From the NCBI GenBank assembly GCA_025024175.1, contig QCXZ01000001.1, forward strand, positions 13,578,001-13,642,000: 64,000 nt of DNA, in the 5' to 3' direction. The notes beneath the pieces are model-generated. The model did not search any database. It saw only the letters and a program-made list of their open reading frames with translations, and was not told where the DNA came from. This document shows positions 27,701 to 42,700 of this stretch, piece after piece; position 1 is the first letter of the stretch, and each line of letters begins with the position of its first letter. This DNA comes from Rhyzopertha dominica (Eukaryota; Arthropoda; Insecta; Coleoptera; Bostrichidae). The translations under genes and the position numbers were made by a program.

Positions 27701-30700
27701 TAGCTAACATAAATGCATTTCTTTTACCTATTTAATAATAATTAACTATGCAATTAATATTCTGCATCTGCATAATGTTACTGGAGTATTGAATGTAATG
27801 TAAGGAGTGTTAATAGCAAAAATATAATTGTAACATTTCAATGATGAACTGTAGATATTACCTATTGTAACAGATTGATCTTCTTTTCAGCTCTTTTCTA
27901 TGCTTTGTATTCTTGCCATAAGCTTGTTTTATTAGCTTTCGTTGTCGGTGGAGGTTAAAATTTAATCAATTCCTTATCTTATTAAAATTTTCTGTACAGG
28001 TTGATGAGCCTTCTCGAAAAGAAGTGGTAATTGTCGAAGAAAGTGAGCCAAAACCCGGTACCAGCAAAGATGAAGATTTTAGTGAATTAAGTGAACCTAG
28101 TAAGATTTTACAAGATACAGTAGAATATTTAAAAACTTTGTCATATATTTTCAGAAGACATCTCATTGTGGCAGAAGATCTTGAATTATATACTCTTTGC
28201 TTGGGCTTTTATTGACAGTTTAATGATTAGCCTGACAAATTATTTAAATAGGTATTCAAAAGATTATCGATATGTCGCCAAGGTTCTGACAAAAGAAAAG
28301 AAAATTTTAAAGGTAATGAGTGAAAAATATTTCCAGAATTTCTCATCAAGATAATCTTTTTCAGGAGAAGACTGACTTTAGTGTAGGTTTAAGACTCGGA
28401 TCTGGAAAGGTGTGGCAACCTGCTGGATCATATCACTCTTTGTTACAAAATTCTCGGTGAGTTATCAGATTAATTTTATTTATAACTTGTCTTGGTGATT
28501 GGTTTTTGTGTAGCTGTTGAGATAATATTTTATGTAGTGTAGTTGGTAGATACTTTTTTCTGGTCTCTAGCGCAGGATCTGTTGACACAATCGCCACTGC
28601 AGGAACTGAATATCCTTCAGATTCTTACCGCATTGCAATGATTAATGCAAGGTGTGTCTCACACTTGATTTCTTACGATTGACAATATATTTGTATATAC
28701 ATATTTTTAACACCTTCAAACTCATGCATGATGTATTTTCTGTAGAGAATTTGCAGCAATGCTAAATCAGAATACATTTTTAACTAATACTGTTTGGCTT
28801 AAACATGGTTTACAGTATTGGTAAATTATTTTGTGAACCTATTAATTTCGCCAATATCAAGTTAATTAAGCAATTATGATTTATACTTTTAGGCAGCTTT
28901 CATTCTTCAGCAAGGAATCACTGTCATTTAAATGAGAAAGAAACATCAATGTCTAGCATAATTTATGTCATTTTTTTTCTTGTAAGTGATAAATAATAAA
29001 AGAAGTTGGCAAAAGTCTGTCACACTGTATAGTATTTAATTATATAATGTTTAAATGATATAATTGTTCAAGACTATAATAATCTTAAGTTTCATTTTGA
29101 AAAGTTTCAAGTCTTGGTTAATAATGAGTGTTATGAATTCACATTCACATACTATATCTTATTTTAAAATGTTTAACACACTGGCCATTCCTGGATTAAG
29201 GGTAGTACGCTCTAAAACACACTATAGCCAAAAAAAACAAAGCTGCTGAAGTCAACAAATAGCATTTGAGCAATTGTGTAGTTAAGCTATAAGATTTGTT
29301 TTCAAACCACTTCAATGTCAAATTGTTAATTTCTTATAAATAAAAATAATATATTTAAAATTTATTATACAAAAAAGCAGTTTAGGTTAATTCATTTAAA
29401 ACTGTTTGTATTCTACTTATCTTTATATTTTTAAATAATGGAGCTTGAACATTAATGTTTCCATTCCCTTTATATGTGCTTAAAGATGCACATTGCTCCT
29501 TCCTGTCAGTTTTATATTCCAAGGTAAAAACATATATAATGAAAAAGATGTGGACAAAAATTTTACCAAAACCTTATTAAAAACTTTATTGGATGCTCAG
29601 TTCTTTCTTGTTGGTTTACAGCAGTGGTTTCAAAACTTATTTGACCTACCGCCCCCTTTCCAGAAAAAATATTACTCAGCGCCCCTTGGGAATTATTTTT
29701 TTTTTCAAATTTTCATAGCAGCTAAACCTTTTTTGTAAAATATAGTAAAGAAAGCTGTAAATTAGAAACATTGAAGTTTGAAATTATGAAACTATTTATT
29801 GAACTCAGAATAGAAAGGTAATACCTACAAAAAAAGTTAAAACATTCGAAATCATCTTAATGAGAAGGATTACCTGTTATGCTTCTACTAATTTAGTAAT
29901 CCTTGGCTCTATTCTAGTCAGCTGTAATCTTAAATCACTGCAATTGGCGATTTGCTGTCTGTTTCTTTTTTTGTTATTCACTTTTCAACGCCCCCAAATG
30001 CATCTGTGGCCATCACCTCCCCCCTGGATCGCTACAGTGCTCACCAGGGGGTGGTGGTGCCCACTTTGGTTTACAGTGCTAAGCGATATGCGTTTATTAT
30101 TGTGTATAAATTGAATTTTGTGTGTGTGGGTGTATATTGATTAAATGCATTCAGAGGAAGATGGTTGTCGTCCTGCTATATCAAAACTAGTTTCCTGTAG
30201 GGTTGTTTCTTGATATTTTTGTGACTACAAGTAGCTGAACACTGACATTAAGTTCATGTCTGCTTTGTTTTGTTTGTAATTTAGTGTTAGGCTTTCTTAG
30301 TTGAGATCTAGTTTCTGCATACAACTTACCAACGTACAGTATAAAAAGATACCTACTACATTGCTTATTTTTACCACTTACATACCTAATTTTGTTCAGT
30401 TGGTTATTTCTCATTAAGTTACTTCTTTTGATTAAGAGATTTTAATTTTACACTGACTGATGCAAAGTGTAAGGTGGTAAGATTTTCTGCAGAATCCCTT
30501 TTAGTGACTATTGTAATGTTATTCCTTATATGGTGCATTCCTTACAGGCAAATTGAAGATTGAGTCTCATATTATTATTATGTCATGTCAGTATTGGTTC
30601 ATCATTTTTAAATTCAGAAAAAGCAAAGTACTTATGGAAACCATAACAATACTGCACATAAGTTTATTGTACCTGAAACAAATTTAAGTCTCTTTCTTAT

Positions 30701-33700
30701 AACTTATATATCAATAATGTGTAATTTAATTCAAGAAGGGTCATATTTGGCTGTTGTAATCTTAAAGTGAATCATTATTGGTGACCATTAAGATTAGATT
30801 GTCCCTGTAGGCCAGCGTAAGAAGAGGGGATTATCATTATTAAAGAATTAAAACTTATTATTGTATGTGGACAGTAATCTTATTAGGATTTTATATCCTC
30901 TTTATTAACTTGTACTTGTATGAAATAAAAACACCTTACGGCTACTTTTGGTGGCAACATCAACTTTCTCACCTTACTGCCATAGCTTGATATTGAGGAA
31001 ATTAAAGGTGTGTAATACAAACTCACCTATTCTATAGCGTTTATACATTGCATCGAATCAGGTAAGTTAAAATTATTACTGTCTACAGAAAATACAAATT
31101 AACAAAATCTACTACAATTATGTGTGCCTCGTTTGAAGGGTTCCTTACCTACACTTGTGTATGATTTAGGAGGAGTGAACTTAAAAAGCTCGATGATGAA
31201 GACAGTACAGAAAAACCTCCACTTAGCGAAGATTCTGACACAAAAGCTGTTGCTAGCCCTCTACCCTATTCTTCTGAAAGGGACAGGTATAACCCCTTGG
31301 GCCACATATTTCTAAAAATCATTTTAAATTACACAAGTAGAAAATTTGTATTAATTGATTAATTTTCGAAAATTCCATTCCACCACACTTCTTTTTGAGT
31401 GGAATGGAATTTTTGAAATAAACAGTAGAGTAGCGTGGCTGTATGTTGGCTGTAGGCGCAAGGCGAGTGTACTCACAGTTCCTGAAATACGTATTCTCGC
31501 ACCAAGTTTGGAACGTGGACTCGATTCTCCTATTTCACACAGGTAACAGTGCACCGTCCATTAGGTGCCTTCTGCATGGCCTCTGATGTGCTTGTATGGA
31601 TTTTTTTTCTGTTGAGTTGTACCTCTATAGTTGCACAAACATAAATATATGTTACTTCTGTTTTGTTATGATATCTTATAGGTCACGTTTATTGGTATGA
31701 TTGTATTATGAAATTACTTTCATTATTTAATTTTTAAATATTTCTTCAGATTAGTGTGATTTGTCTTATTATCACTGTTTTCAAGTTTTCTTGTTGAAAT
31801 AAAGATGGCACAGAGCATGAGCTCTTTTACTCAGTTCTCTTCTTAAATAAACATTCTGTTCTGGTGATGTTATCGTTAATACCATTCCAACAACTATACA
31901 TAGGTAACACCAATGCATAGAGTACCATATGTATTTACTATTTCAGAAAAAAAAACGTTTAAAATCTTGTAATATTAAAATTATCACAAAAATAATATTC
32001 TCACATATATGGTTTAGAAAAATATTAAATATTTGAAATAAATAGGTATAATATACAAGGTGCGGCAAACTTTTTTTTTTTCTTAAATAACTCAATATAT
32101 AAAATACAGTGTAATGTTTAATATCCAGTTGTGCAAGAAATGTATATGAAGTAACAGCCTATTTTCTATGAATTTTTTGCATTCATGAAATTTTAATGCA
32201 ACTTAATCATCATATATTCAGTCTAAAACACACCTAAGTTTTTTGTAATTTTGTGAAAAAAAACTTGCAATACCTACGAAAACATGAAAAAATTTCTAAA
32301 AAGTAACAGAACTGTGGGTTTTGTACTTTTGCAGACAAAAAATACTATCACTCCCAATATAAACCTGAAATTCTTTGCCTTCAGATGTTTATTATTGGGA
32401 CCTTTCAATTTTGAAACATTCAANCTCAAGTAAGTTNTTTTTTTTTTTGATTGGAATGGTATAAATATTTTTCCATTATCAAATCTATCTTATAAATTTC
32501 TGATACAATTGGAATTTTCACAACTTTGAAATTAATTTTTGATGATTATGGGGCTATGGAAAAATACTTTTATTTCGTCCATTGTGTATATCTACATTAA
32601 ATAAATATGTACAGGTGTATCCTTTTAGCAGTCAGGGTTTTGATAATGTAGGGTTGGTAAAAAACCTTCTTTATACCTAGTCACTTCATGACACTAATAA
32701 TTAATTTATTCACATAATAGTAGTTCATTACATAATGAGCAGGACTATATAGAGTTGATGGAATCATTTAGTTTAGATAAGTACCCAGTAAACAAAACTG
32801 GAATGCTTGCAGTGACACTGATGAATTATTGAATAACTACAAGCAGTGCTATCAGTGCAATCCATTAAAAATTAAACATTTTTTTAAAATATTTTCTTCC
32901 TCGCTTAACACTACGTTAATATAAATTATTTTAATTGTTTGTAGGACTACTTAGCAATAATAATGCACAATATTGTGTATGTGTAAATTACAGGAATTAA
33001 AAAGCAAACTAACTTATAACACTCATTAGGTAATTTGTATTCTGCCTGATTATAATAATTTAAAAGATAACCTATTGAAAGTAATTAATTTATACAATAC
33101 ACAGATCAAACACATAAAAACTACAAAGTATAAATACTATGGTTACCTTAAATAATTTTCAACAGTCGATCTCATTCCACTAAATGGAAATATTATGTAA
33201 AGATTTGAAAAAAGTTTTGGAAATATATTATCACATCAAAAAACACAGGAATGGAACAAAAAAAGAGCAGGTATAAATAGATTGCACATTACCTACTTCA
33301 GATCAGGGTAAAGGATTTAAATTCGTTAGGATTGTTTGCTTTGTGTAATTGTAACTGTAGATTTTGCTCATTTTGGAAGATTGTCTTGCAAAATGTCTGA
33401 TATTTGTATGAGTAAATAAACTGAATGCTTGGTTATGTACTGGCAAGAGTTGATCGAGCAAATCCTTTAAAGAAATTGAATATTGACTTCTTCCTCAGAT
33501 TCAAATTCTTAACTGTCATTAATTGTTCTTAAGTTTTATTATCAAATCAGTCAGATTTATATATTTATATGTATATGTATGTGTGCTTTCTTAAGAATTT
33601 ATAGTCTACATCATATCTCTTGTCTATGCTTTTAGTTCAGTGGCACAGTGATTGACACTTGTATGTTACTTATTGTTTTGTATTCTGTGGAAACATATAC

Positions 33701-36700
33701 TTTTTAAATGTATTTTTTTTTAGCACCAAAATATTTTGAATGTTGCTCATTCACTTTGATGTGCTTCAGCCTTATTTATTATGATAAATCTTAACAAATA
33801 CTTTTTTCATATTGTAGTGGAAAGAGCTTGCCATCTGATGTAATTGATGAGTATGAAGAGATGTCATCCTATGATCAGCCGTCCATATTTCGACTACTGC
33901 TAGCTGTTTGGTACATTGTTTTGAGTCATTCCGACATTCTATGCTATTTTATAATATTCCTAAACCAAATTAAATCTGCCACGTTTCTGTCACTGCCGTT
34001 GCCATTACTGGTGTTTCTTTGGGGTAGCCTATCCACGCCAAGACCCACAAAAACATTTTGGGTTACAATAATTGCTTACACGGAGGTAAAATATTGTGTT
34101 TTTATAGTCTTAGCACAAGTAACAGTTATTTTTTGTGCAGATTATTGTTCTCATAAAATGCATGTTCCAATTTGATATTATATCCTGGAACAAAAGGCAG
34201 GATCTCCATCCATTTTATGCACCAAGGATAATAGGCATCGAAAGGAAAAAGAATTATGCTGTTTGGGACCTGCTTGTGCTTTTGGTTGTATTCTTTCACA
34301 GGTTTGTTCATACACTGTATTGAAAATGTAGCTTGTACTAATTGGTAATTTATAGATTCTTGCTGAAAGCTTTAGGGCTGTGGAAGAGCAATCCTATCGT
34401 AGCTGCAAAACTTGCAGATGGTGAATACAAGGTTGAAGATGGCGAGCTTAAACCTGTGAAAAATAAAACGCCTGAATCAGCCTCAAGGTGAGTTTTATAA
34501 CCGTTTCTTATTATACTTTTTATTATGCATAACCATTTGAAAACATAATGGTATCATGCATTTTACATTCCCAATCCTATACCAAAAAATCCTGAACCTA
34601 CCAAACTCAAACCAGTAGCCATTTTTGTATAAAATATGTAAATTTCAGAACTAGCCAGTTATACAATAAACAAACCCCTAAAAAAGACAGCGATATTGTA
34701 ATGTTACAAAAAATTTTTTGATAATAGTAACGACAGAGTATGCAAGGGGAGGACTAAATGTTGACTTTTTCTGTTCTGTGGACTTTACTAAAGTTTAGCT
34801 ATCGAGAGTTAATAGTACCTGCCCCTATAAGGGAAGGTTGATTTGCCGGCTAATTGGCTAGTCGCCTGGGCTGATTCACAATAGGGAAAATTTATGCCTT
34901 TTTTATATTGTATGTGATTTTCTCATTATTTTTATTAATTAATTTGAATNAAATGAATTATAATAGATAGCACTGGACAAACTGCTACAATCATTATTGC
35001 ACATGGCTGGCTTTCTTATATGCATCTGTTGCTAAGCTACTCACAGTATATTTCGGCTGTCTAAACTGTGCTGGCATTTGTTAACACCCATCACTATCAA
35101 CTCTCAGTAGCGACATACTAGTTAAGAAGTTAAACTTTACACATTATAGTTGTAGAGTGTTGTGAGCATTTCACTTTTACTAAATATGTTCACATACCAA
35201 ATTATACATATTTTTTTGTATAATACAGATATTCTTCACTGTTATTGTTAAAAATATTTTAATTTTTTTTCCAATGAAATCGTACCTTTAATATACCCAT
35301 AAGTGGACACATGTATCTAAAATATGTGTTGGAGGAGGTGGCTAACTTTCATCTAATATGCATATGAAAAAAATTAATCATTTAAATTAATCTTCACTGG
35401 ATTTTTTTTAATGGGGCTTTTCCTGTACTTACCCACCATAACATGTAGTTAGTAAAGCCGCCACTAGATGATTTTCACAAAATGATTCGTCAATTGACAA
35501 TTATGTGTCCGCACTTACAGACCTTACCAATCAACGTCACAGTTTGTGCAGCCACCGCTAGATGGCGTATAGGCAATTTCACAAAATGACCTCCTAAGTG
35601 AATTATAAGATAGTGTTGGGCTATACACCAAAATGTATCGATATGTATTCCTATACTGTTTATTGATGCAGGTATCATATCGTTTTCTGAATGGATATGC
35701 ATAGTATCAGATCAATATCGATCTAGGAAACTACAAATCGAAGTAAAATTAAATAAAACGCTTCTTCTTTCACATAATTTACTGTTAACTTACAGGACTG
35801 TTTCTAACCTTTCCGTTTTTCATCTTCTTCAGAGTTACTGGTGAATTATGTGAAACAATCCAGCGTTTTATTTGATTTTATTCTAAATGTGTGTGTGAAA
35901 TGAGTCAATGGGAACTCATTTAATGATAAAAGGCTGAAATAAATAGTTGTTTTATTTTTCTTTAAATAGAACAAATCAGATTCTAATGAAAACTAAGCAC
36001 AAATGTTTATAGATCTATTCTAAATAGTTAACAATAACCAACAATGACGACCTGCTGTATGCTATAAACTTCGGCAAAAGGTACTAAATTTTAGCTGCCA
36101 CTGGTTTAAGAAATAATCATTATGATAGTCTGTGCCGCATTTATATGTTTATCGTAGTAGTCATATTTCCTGCTCGTGAAAATAGACTTTCACACTGTAC
36201 TGAAGACCCGAGAACGAACAGAACATAATAATAATTTTATATGTTCTAGCCGACTATACCTAGTATTTCTACATAGTGTTGCAACTTTTTTTCTCAAAAA
36301 TCACTGCTAGCAAGAATACTTACTATATATAGCGATATAAAATGATTTGGTATTAGTTTTATTTGTATCGATCCAGCAAAGTTTTGAAACACCTACTATC
36401 AATACATAATATCAGGTCTCTATACCTAGAGGTATTGAACGTATCGTTTAACACTACTGTAAGACGTGTCCACATCAAAAATAGAAAAGAATTTTTTTTT
36501 AATAAATATCTAACTCAAGTTATAAACATATTATTAGGACATGCTGCTGAAGTTTGTAAAATGCTGAAAAAAACAGATTTATTTTATTTAGGAGACCCTT
36601 TTAGTGTTGTTCTAAGAATGGTTTTCACTTTGCTATCACAAAAATTATCAGCGACATAATTGAAAACAACTCTTGTTGAAGATCATGAGAGCTAGTTTAA

Positions 36701-39700
36701 TGGTCAAAGTAGAGTTAGATTATTGTTCTTGCAGAAATTTACCACTTTTTGTTGTTTTTTGTATATTCTATAATACTTTAAATTATTTGGTAAGCTGCAT
36801 TAGTCTGTTTTTTCTTTGTAGTCCCATCAATGGCCTTGATAGTGGTACAAACGCAAAACACTTACCCCCTCGCAAAGGAAGTGACTTACAGAGACTGGTG
36901 GAAGAAACAGAGGATGTTGGAGATGATGAGAAAAAGCAAGTAACTAGTATAAGTAGTGAGGACCACTCAAAACTGCAAGAAAGCATTATCTCTGGTGAAG
37001 CATCAGACAAAATTGTTTCATTACGAAGTGAAGAAGTCGATGCCTCTGAGAATTTACCAAACGCATTGCAGTTGGCGTGAGTAATTAGCAATGAATAAAA
37101 GTATATCACTCTTAAAAGTTATTATTTTAGTCTGTCAAAATATGCTGAATCGATAAAAAACTTTTTTGCTGAGCTGCAAGATCCAACTTCTCGTGTTTCT
37201 GCTGATGTGTATTCTTATATGTTTTTATGTGATTTCTTCAACTTTTTCGTCATTATATTGGGATTTTCAGCATTTGGGGTAAGAGAAGAGACATTATATC
37301 ACTCAGAATAAATGTATATTACATTTTCTTCTTTAGAACATGAAAATATCATTTTAATATTTTGCCTTAGGTTTATTTCTTTTTACTACTGATTCATTCA
37401 TGCACAAGAAATCTGGATTACCGACCTAATAAAATTTTGTATTATAGACCCAGCAAGGAGATGGTGGTGTAACATCTTATTTAGAGGAAAATAGGGTTCC
37501 AGTTCTTTTTCTGCTAATGTTGATCTTACAATTTACACTTATCATAGTTGACCGTGCCATTTATTTAAGAAAATTCATTTTTGGAAAGATTGTTTTCCAG
37601 TTTCTTCAGGTATTTATACTTCACATTTGGCTTTTTGTGATATTCCCAATCATAACAGAAAGGTGAGTAACTTGTACAGTAAAGGTACTAATACTAATTC
37701 TGACTGTTTTTAGAAATTTTAATTCCGTAATTCCTCCACAAATGTATTACATGGTTAAATGCTTCTACTTGCTGTTGTCTGCATACCAAATACGATGTGG
37801 ATATCCAAGCCGCATTTTAGGAAATTTCCTGTGCAAGGGATACACATATGTAAACATGTTTTTATTCAAAGCCTTCATGATAGTACCATTCTTATTTGAA
37901 CTGCGAACAGTCATGGACTGGATGTGGACAGATACATCTATGACAGTTTTTGATTGGATTAAAATGGAAGACATTTTTGCTCACATTTTCCAGTTGAAGG
38001 TAGGTAATAAGTGCTATGCTATTGATGTCAGAAATAACATACTACTCTATTATAGTTGGATAGCACTTTGGATGTAAGTGCACCTTGTGTAGAACAGTAT
38101 TGTTACCGAGGACCATGTTTTCTATTAATCTGAATAATACGTATATTTTTTTTTCAATATTGTTTGCTGTGGTGTGTACTTTTGGGCTTCTTGTGTTACT
38201 AAAATGTCTTTATCAATGAAAACTTAGGAGTTGTTTGCCTTTTTCACCAGTTTTACAACACATTCCACTTAAAGATTTATGTTCCATACTTTGAAAACCA
38301 TCTTTGCACTACAAGTTATGTTAATAGAATATTACACAAATTTTGTATGTTAACCATTTTTTTCAGAATCAGTTTATTGTGAAATGCTACTGTTTTTCTT
38401 AACATTTCGCTGCCACATGGAAATAAGTTTTTGAAAATGTGGTAATTTTTTTACAGTATGGATGCGGATTTGTAAAATTTCTATTTGAAGTTAAAAAACA
38501 TAAATTTTGAGTGCATTCTGAAAATAGTAATATAGATGCATAAAAGGGAACATGTAATTTTTTTAGTGTCTTCGTGATATGATTTTTCTATTTGATGTCA
38601 TGGAATATGTTATTCTTTAATGTCTACAGGACCATAAAAATTTTGATAGTAAATCTAATATTAACAAATACTTTATTATTCCAATACGGAAAAAATCGGT
38701 AAATTCTCGACGACATTTCATCTTGAATTTTGTGGCAACTTTCTTGATCATATTTGTCTTTATTGTCTAGAATGCCGTTTGAACCCATCCACTGTAGCGT
38801 AAGTTCCATATCCATATGTAAAACAGTTTGCCGTATTGGAATAGTAAAGTATTTGATATTACACATTGCATAAAATTCCTTACTGGATTCCCAATTTATG
38901 TACTTTTAATACTTGTAGTGTTTTTTTGCCCATAGAGGCATACAATGTCATTTAGCACATAACTGCTTAATGTTTCACGGGCCAGTTAAAAAAAGTTTAG
39001 GTTACGAGCGTCACTTTTGAGACTTAAGAGTTGCACTTTTTATGAATCAAGAATTTATCAGTAAAACTGATTTTATGTTCTAAAATTATTCAAGTCAAAT
39101 AAGTTAAATAGATAATATAGAGACCAATAACTTGTAACTTGTATGTAACTGAATGAGTCATAGGTTATAACAGATTTTCCCTCAAATAGTGCAATGCCTA
39201 AAGTATACATCTTCCATGCTTCAAAACGCAACAATGTTCAAGTCAAACTTGTTCTGTTAGATACATAGAATCTGACCGATTAATCGACCTTGGCTCTGGC
39301 CACATTCGGTCAACAATCACACCTTTGGCAAATAATCGGCTTTGGCCATAATTTAGCAGAAGATTTTTGCCAAAGCCCAACCTTCTTTCACTACCTATGG
39401 TGATTTCTGACTTTCGACCGACTGGCAATTAAACTCGCAACTCTGAGTGCATAATATTGTGTCACATGTATTTTTTTCGTTTGAATATGTGCAATTGTGC
39501 AGTCGTGTTGAAGGCCTTGATGCAAAAAATAACAATAAGCCTTAAATCAACATTTGTGAGAAAATATTAAGTTTGCAAGTAACATATAAGTTGTTCAGAC
39601 CCTTCAAACTTGATTGTTTGCTCCAAATGATCAGGGATAGTTGAAAATACACAATAACCAGTGTATTGGTGAGGTTAATGTTGCAGTGACAATCTATATC

Positions 39701-42700
39701 AACTATAGTAAGGCATTTGATACAAATTTTGATGCACTGCTTTGTTGCGTAGTTACTTGGGCAGACGAGAGCAGTATGTTTATGTGTCTTAGCACAGTAG
39801 TTGATTTTATTTCAGTTCAGCTTTTGGTATCTACAATTCGTAAAATATTTATGTTAACAAAATCTAGGAGAGTCGCTTATTATTGTCTTCATTTTAATGT
39901 GAATCTTTACCTGCAGGTATTCTTAAAGCCAAAACATAGTAACAACAATTTTGACCAACTTTTTGAATTAAACAATATATAGTTGCTGAAATCTGAAATA
40001 CTATTTTTAAGCCTATATGTTGAATTTGGGTCAAAATTAATCAGACCAGTTGATAAGGGTAGAATTTGCTAAAAGAAAACTGGCTATTTCGAAACACAGT
40101 AAAGCCAGATACTAGGTTTTGCCATTGCATGGTAGAGCTTGCTAAGACATTCAATGAAAGTGCTCAATGACATGCGTATTGTGATGTAGTTGGCCTGAAA
40201 CTCAGTTTTGTTTGTTTTTGTGGAACCTGTTTTGTGTTGTTTGGTTGTGCATTTTGCACCGTGTATTCTTCTGTTGTGTTCCTGCCTACTGTCTCTTAGA
40301 TTTGTTTTTTGGTATGTTTTTAAGTTTTTGCTTATAATGATTGTAGGTATCATTTGCGTGGTTTTTGTTTAATTTCATTTTTATATTTCTATATCTGCTG
40401 TGAATAGTGTTCTTAGGTTTCATTTGGTTATTAATTTTTATTGTTTGTTCTGTTTTAGCTTTTATAACAAAAAATATTCTAGAAAAGTAAAGTCTGCAGT
40501 TCCTAGGTTTTCATTGTACAATAATCATTAGTCCTAACAATGAAAAGACTAATACTTTCCTGCCTTCTAATAATTAAAATTATAATAATTAATTAATTTA
40601 CTGAAGATAGTTTTTGTATTTTTGATTCCTAAAATGATAATTTTTTTCCTTTTAGTGTAGCAGGCATGCTGAAAATGAATATCCACAACCAAGAGGTGAA
40701 CGCAAATCTCCCATGACCAAGTACATGATGGGAGGTGCTATACTTTTTATTATAATTGCCATAATATGGTTTCCTTTGGTGTTCTTTTCACTTGGAAGTG
40801 CTGTAGGGGAACCCAATAAGCCTTATGATGTAACATTGGATCTTAGAATTGGACCATATGAACCGGTGTATCATATATCTGCACAGGCTAATTCTATATT
40901 TCAGTAACTGATTTATTGTTATCTAGAATTGCAACCTTCATAATGCATTTATTTTTGTAGATTTAAGGAGTATGAACTAAAGAATTTGACAGATACGTAT
41001 ATTCAGGATAAGGCTGCGGTGACATTTTTGTCCAATTATGAAGCGGCCGATATTGCTGCAGTTAGTTTTATCACTGACTCAGCTAATGTTTGGGGAATTT
41101 CACCACCAGATAGGAAGCGCATGATAGCGGAAGTAAATTCATGTAAGCAGACTTCATCATTTCAAACTTTTTTTATTAACTATAATAACTTTCAGCTAAT
41201 CCTATTACTGTTCGATTGGAATATCAGATTTCACATAAAAGTAACACAAAAGAAGACCCTGGAACATTCCGAAATGAAGTTGAAATTACTCTAGAAGGAA
41301 TTGTAGATGGGAAACAGAACCCCGAAAGACAAAGGCTGTTTGAAATGCTGCAGAATCAAAATGGTGTGGAACCAATTTCACTAAATTATATTCTGCCTAA
41401 ATTCCTTAAGGTGACAAACCGTGGAACAGTTACTCCTGTCAGTGTACTTATGAAACCAGATCCAGGTTACTTGAAAATTTTGTAATACTGTTCAGACTTT
41501 TTATTGTGTGTATTTTAGTTGAAGAAGCAAAATCCCTAAGAACTGTGACGCTTAAACTGGATAGCGATAGTAGTGCTGGATCTTTAACTGAGTGGTGGGA
41601 AATTAGAGAAATTTGCAACGATTCTAATTATGATGTTGTGGGACGATTACCTTACAGTGATTGTAATTCCATTGTGTTGTATACTTTTAACGACAAAATA
41701 TTTCCTGCTACATTGAATTTTATAACTGGCGCTGGGTAAGTTATCACTTTAAATGTCAAGATAGAATTCTTTTTTTTACATCATGTTTGTGTTTGTATAT
41801 GTTCGTGTACCTAACAAATTGGCGAAATTAAATAACTAAACATATCCTCGTTATAATCGCAAAAAATTTGAGTTTGAGCAAGGAACATAAAGTTACCTGC
41901 ACAAATAATTATACATGAAATTAATACTCTGAAAAATAGATATTGTATTAAGAGATAGAATTATTCAGCATTGAAGACTTGTATTGGGTAGACATAAATT
42001 CAGTAAAGCTGAAATGCTTGAAATTCCTTATCTTTGACTATAGATTTTATAATAATATATAATATACTGAACAATTCATGTGGGCTTTCCATAAATTGAG
42101 TAGCAAAGTTTATATTACTAGAAATGCAGTTGTGAGAAATTATATTTTCTTTAATAGATTGTGATAATTTCATAAAAATTGCTATCTAGGGTTGTTTTTT
42201 CAACCAGTTAGTGCCACATGCTATATCGGGACAATTTTAAATCACAAAAACTTTTTTGTACCTCCCTGTATATTACTATTAGCTGAAAAAATATCTGGTT
42301 ACCCTGCACAGACAGTTACACCCAAGTACTACATAATAAATTGAATATAAACTGATAAACAAAAAATGCCCTACAATTCTGTTTATATTGACTTATTACT
42401 TATATTGACTGGTACTAGGGCTAGTTGATTGATTAAATCACCCTGTATATGAAGTTCCTTATTTGTTATCAAGGTGACCAGTTTTGAGCTTTAATGTTGT
42501 TCCTATATATAACACAAAACAAATACAGGTAAGTACTCACCAGCATAAAACTTTGAAATTAACCTGTGTAATTGAAAAAATGACAAATCTGTAAAGATTT
42601 TTGTGCCTCATTTCCTTTTTGCTTAATTCCATTTGAAGCATTTAAACTTTATTGAATATGTACGGGGGGTGGATCTCTATGTAATGTTCTGTCTACGAAT

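Noticed and set aside
36363..36659. 98-codon ORF upstream of exon 36822
   Set aside because: Does not match Piezo, and its frame and borders do not fit the 34487-36822 junction, which already closes.
39243..39428. Minus-strand ORF in a locally repetitive, CpG-containing stretch
   Set aside because: Low-complexity similarity of sub-blocks (ggct/ttggc, ccgact) explains the open frame; no known product.
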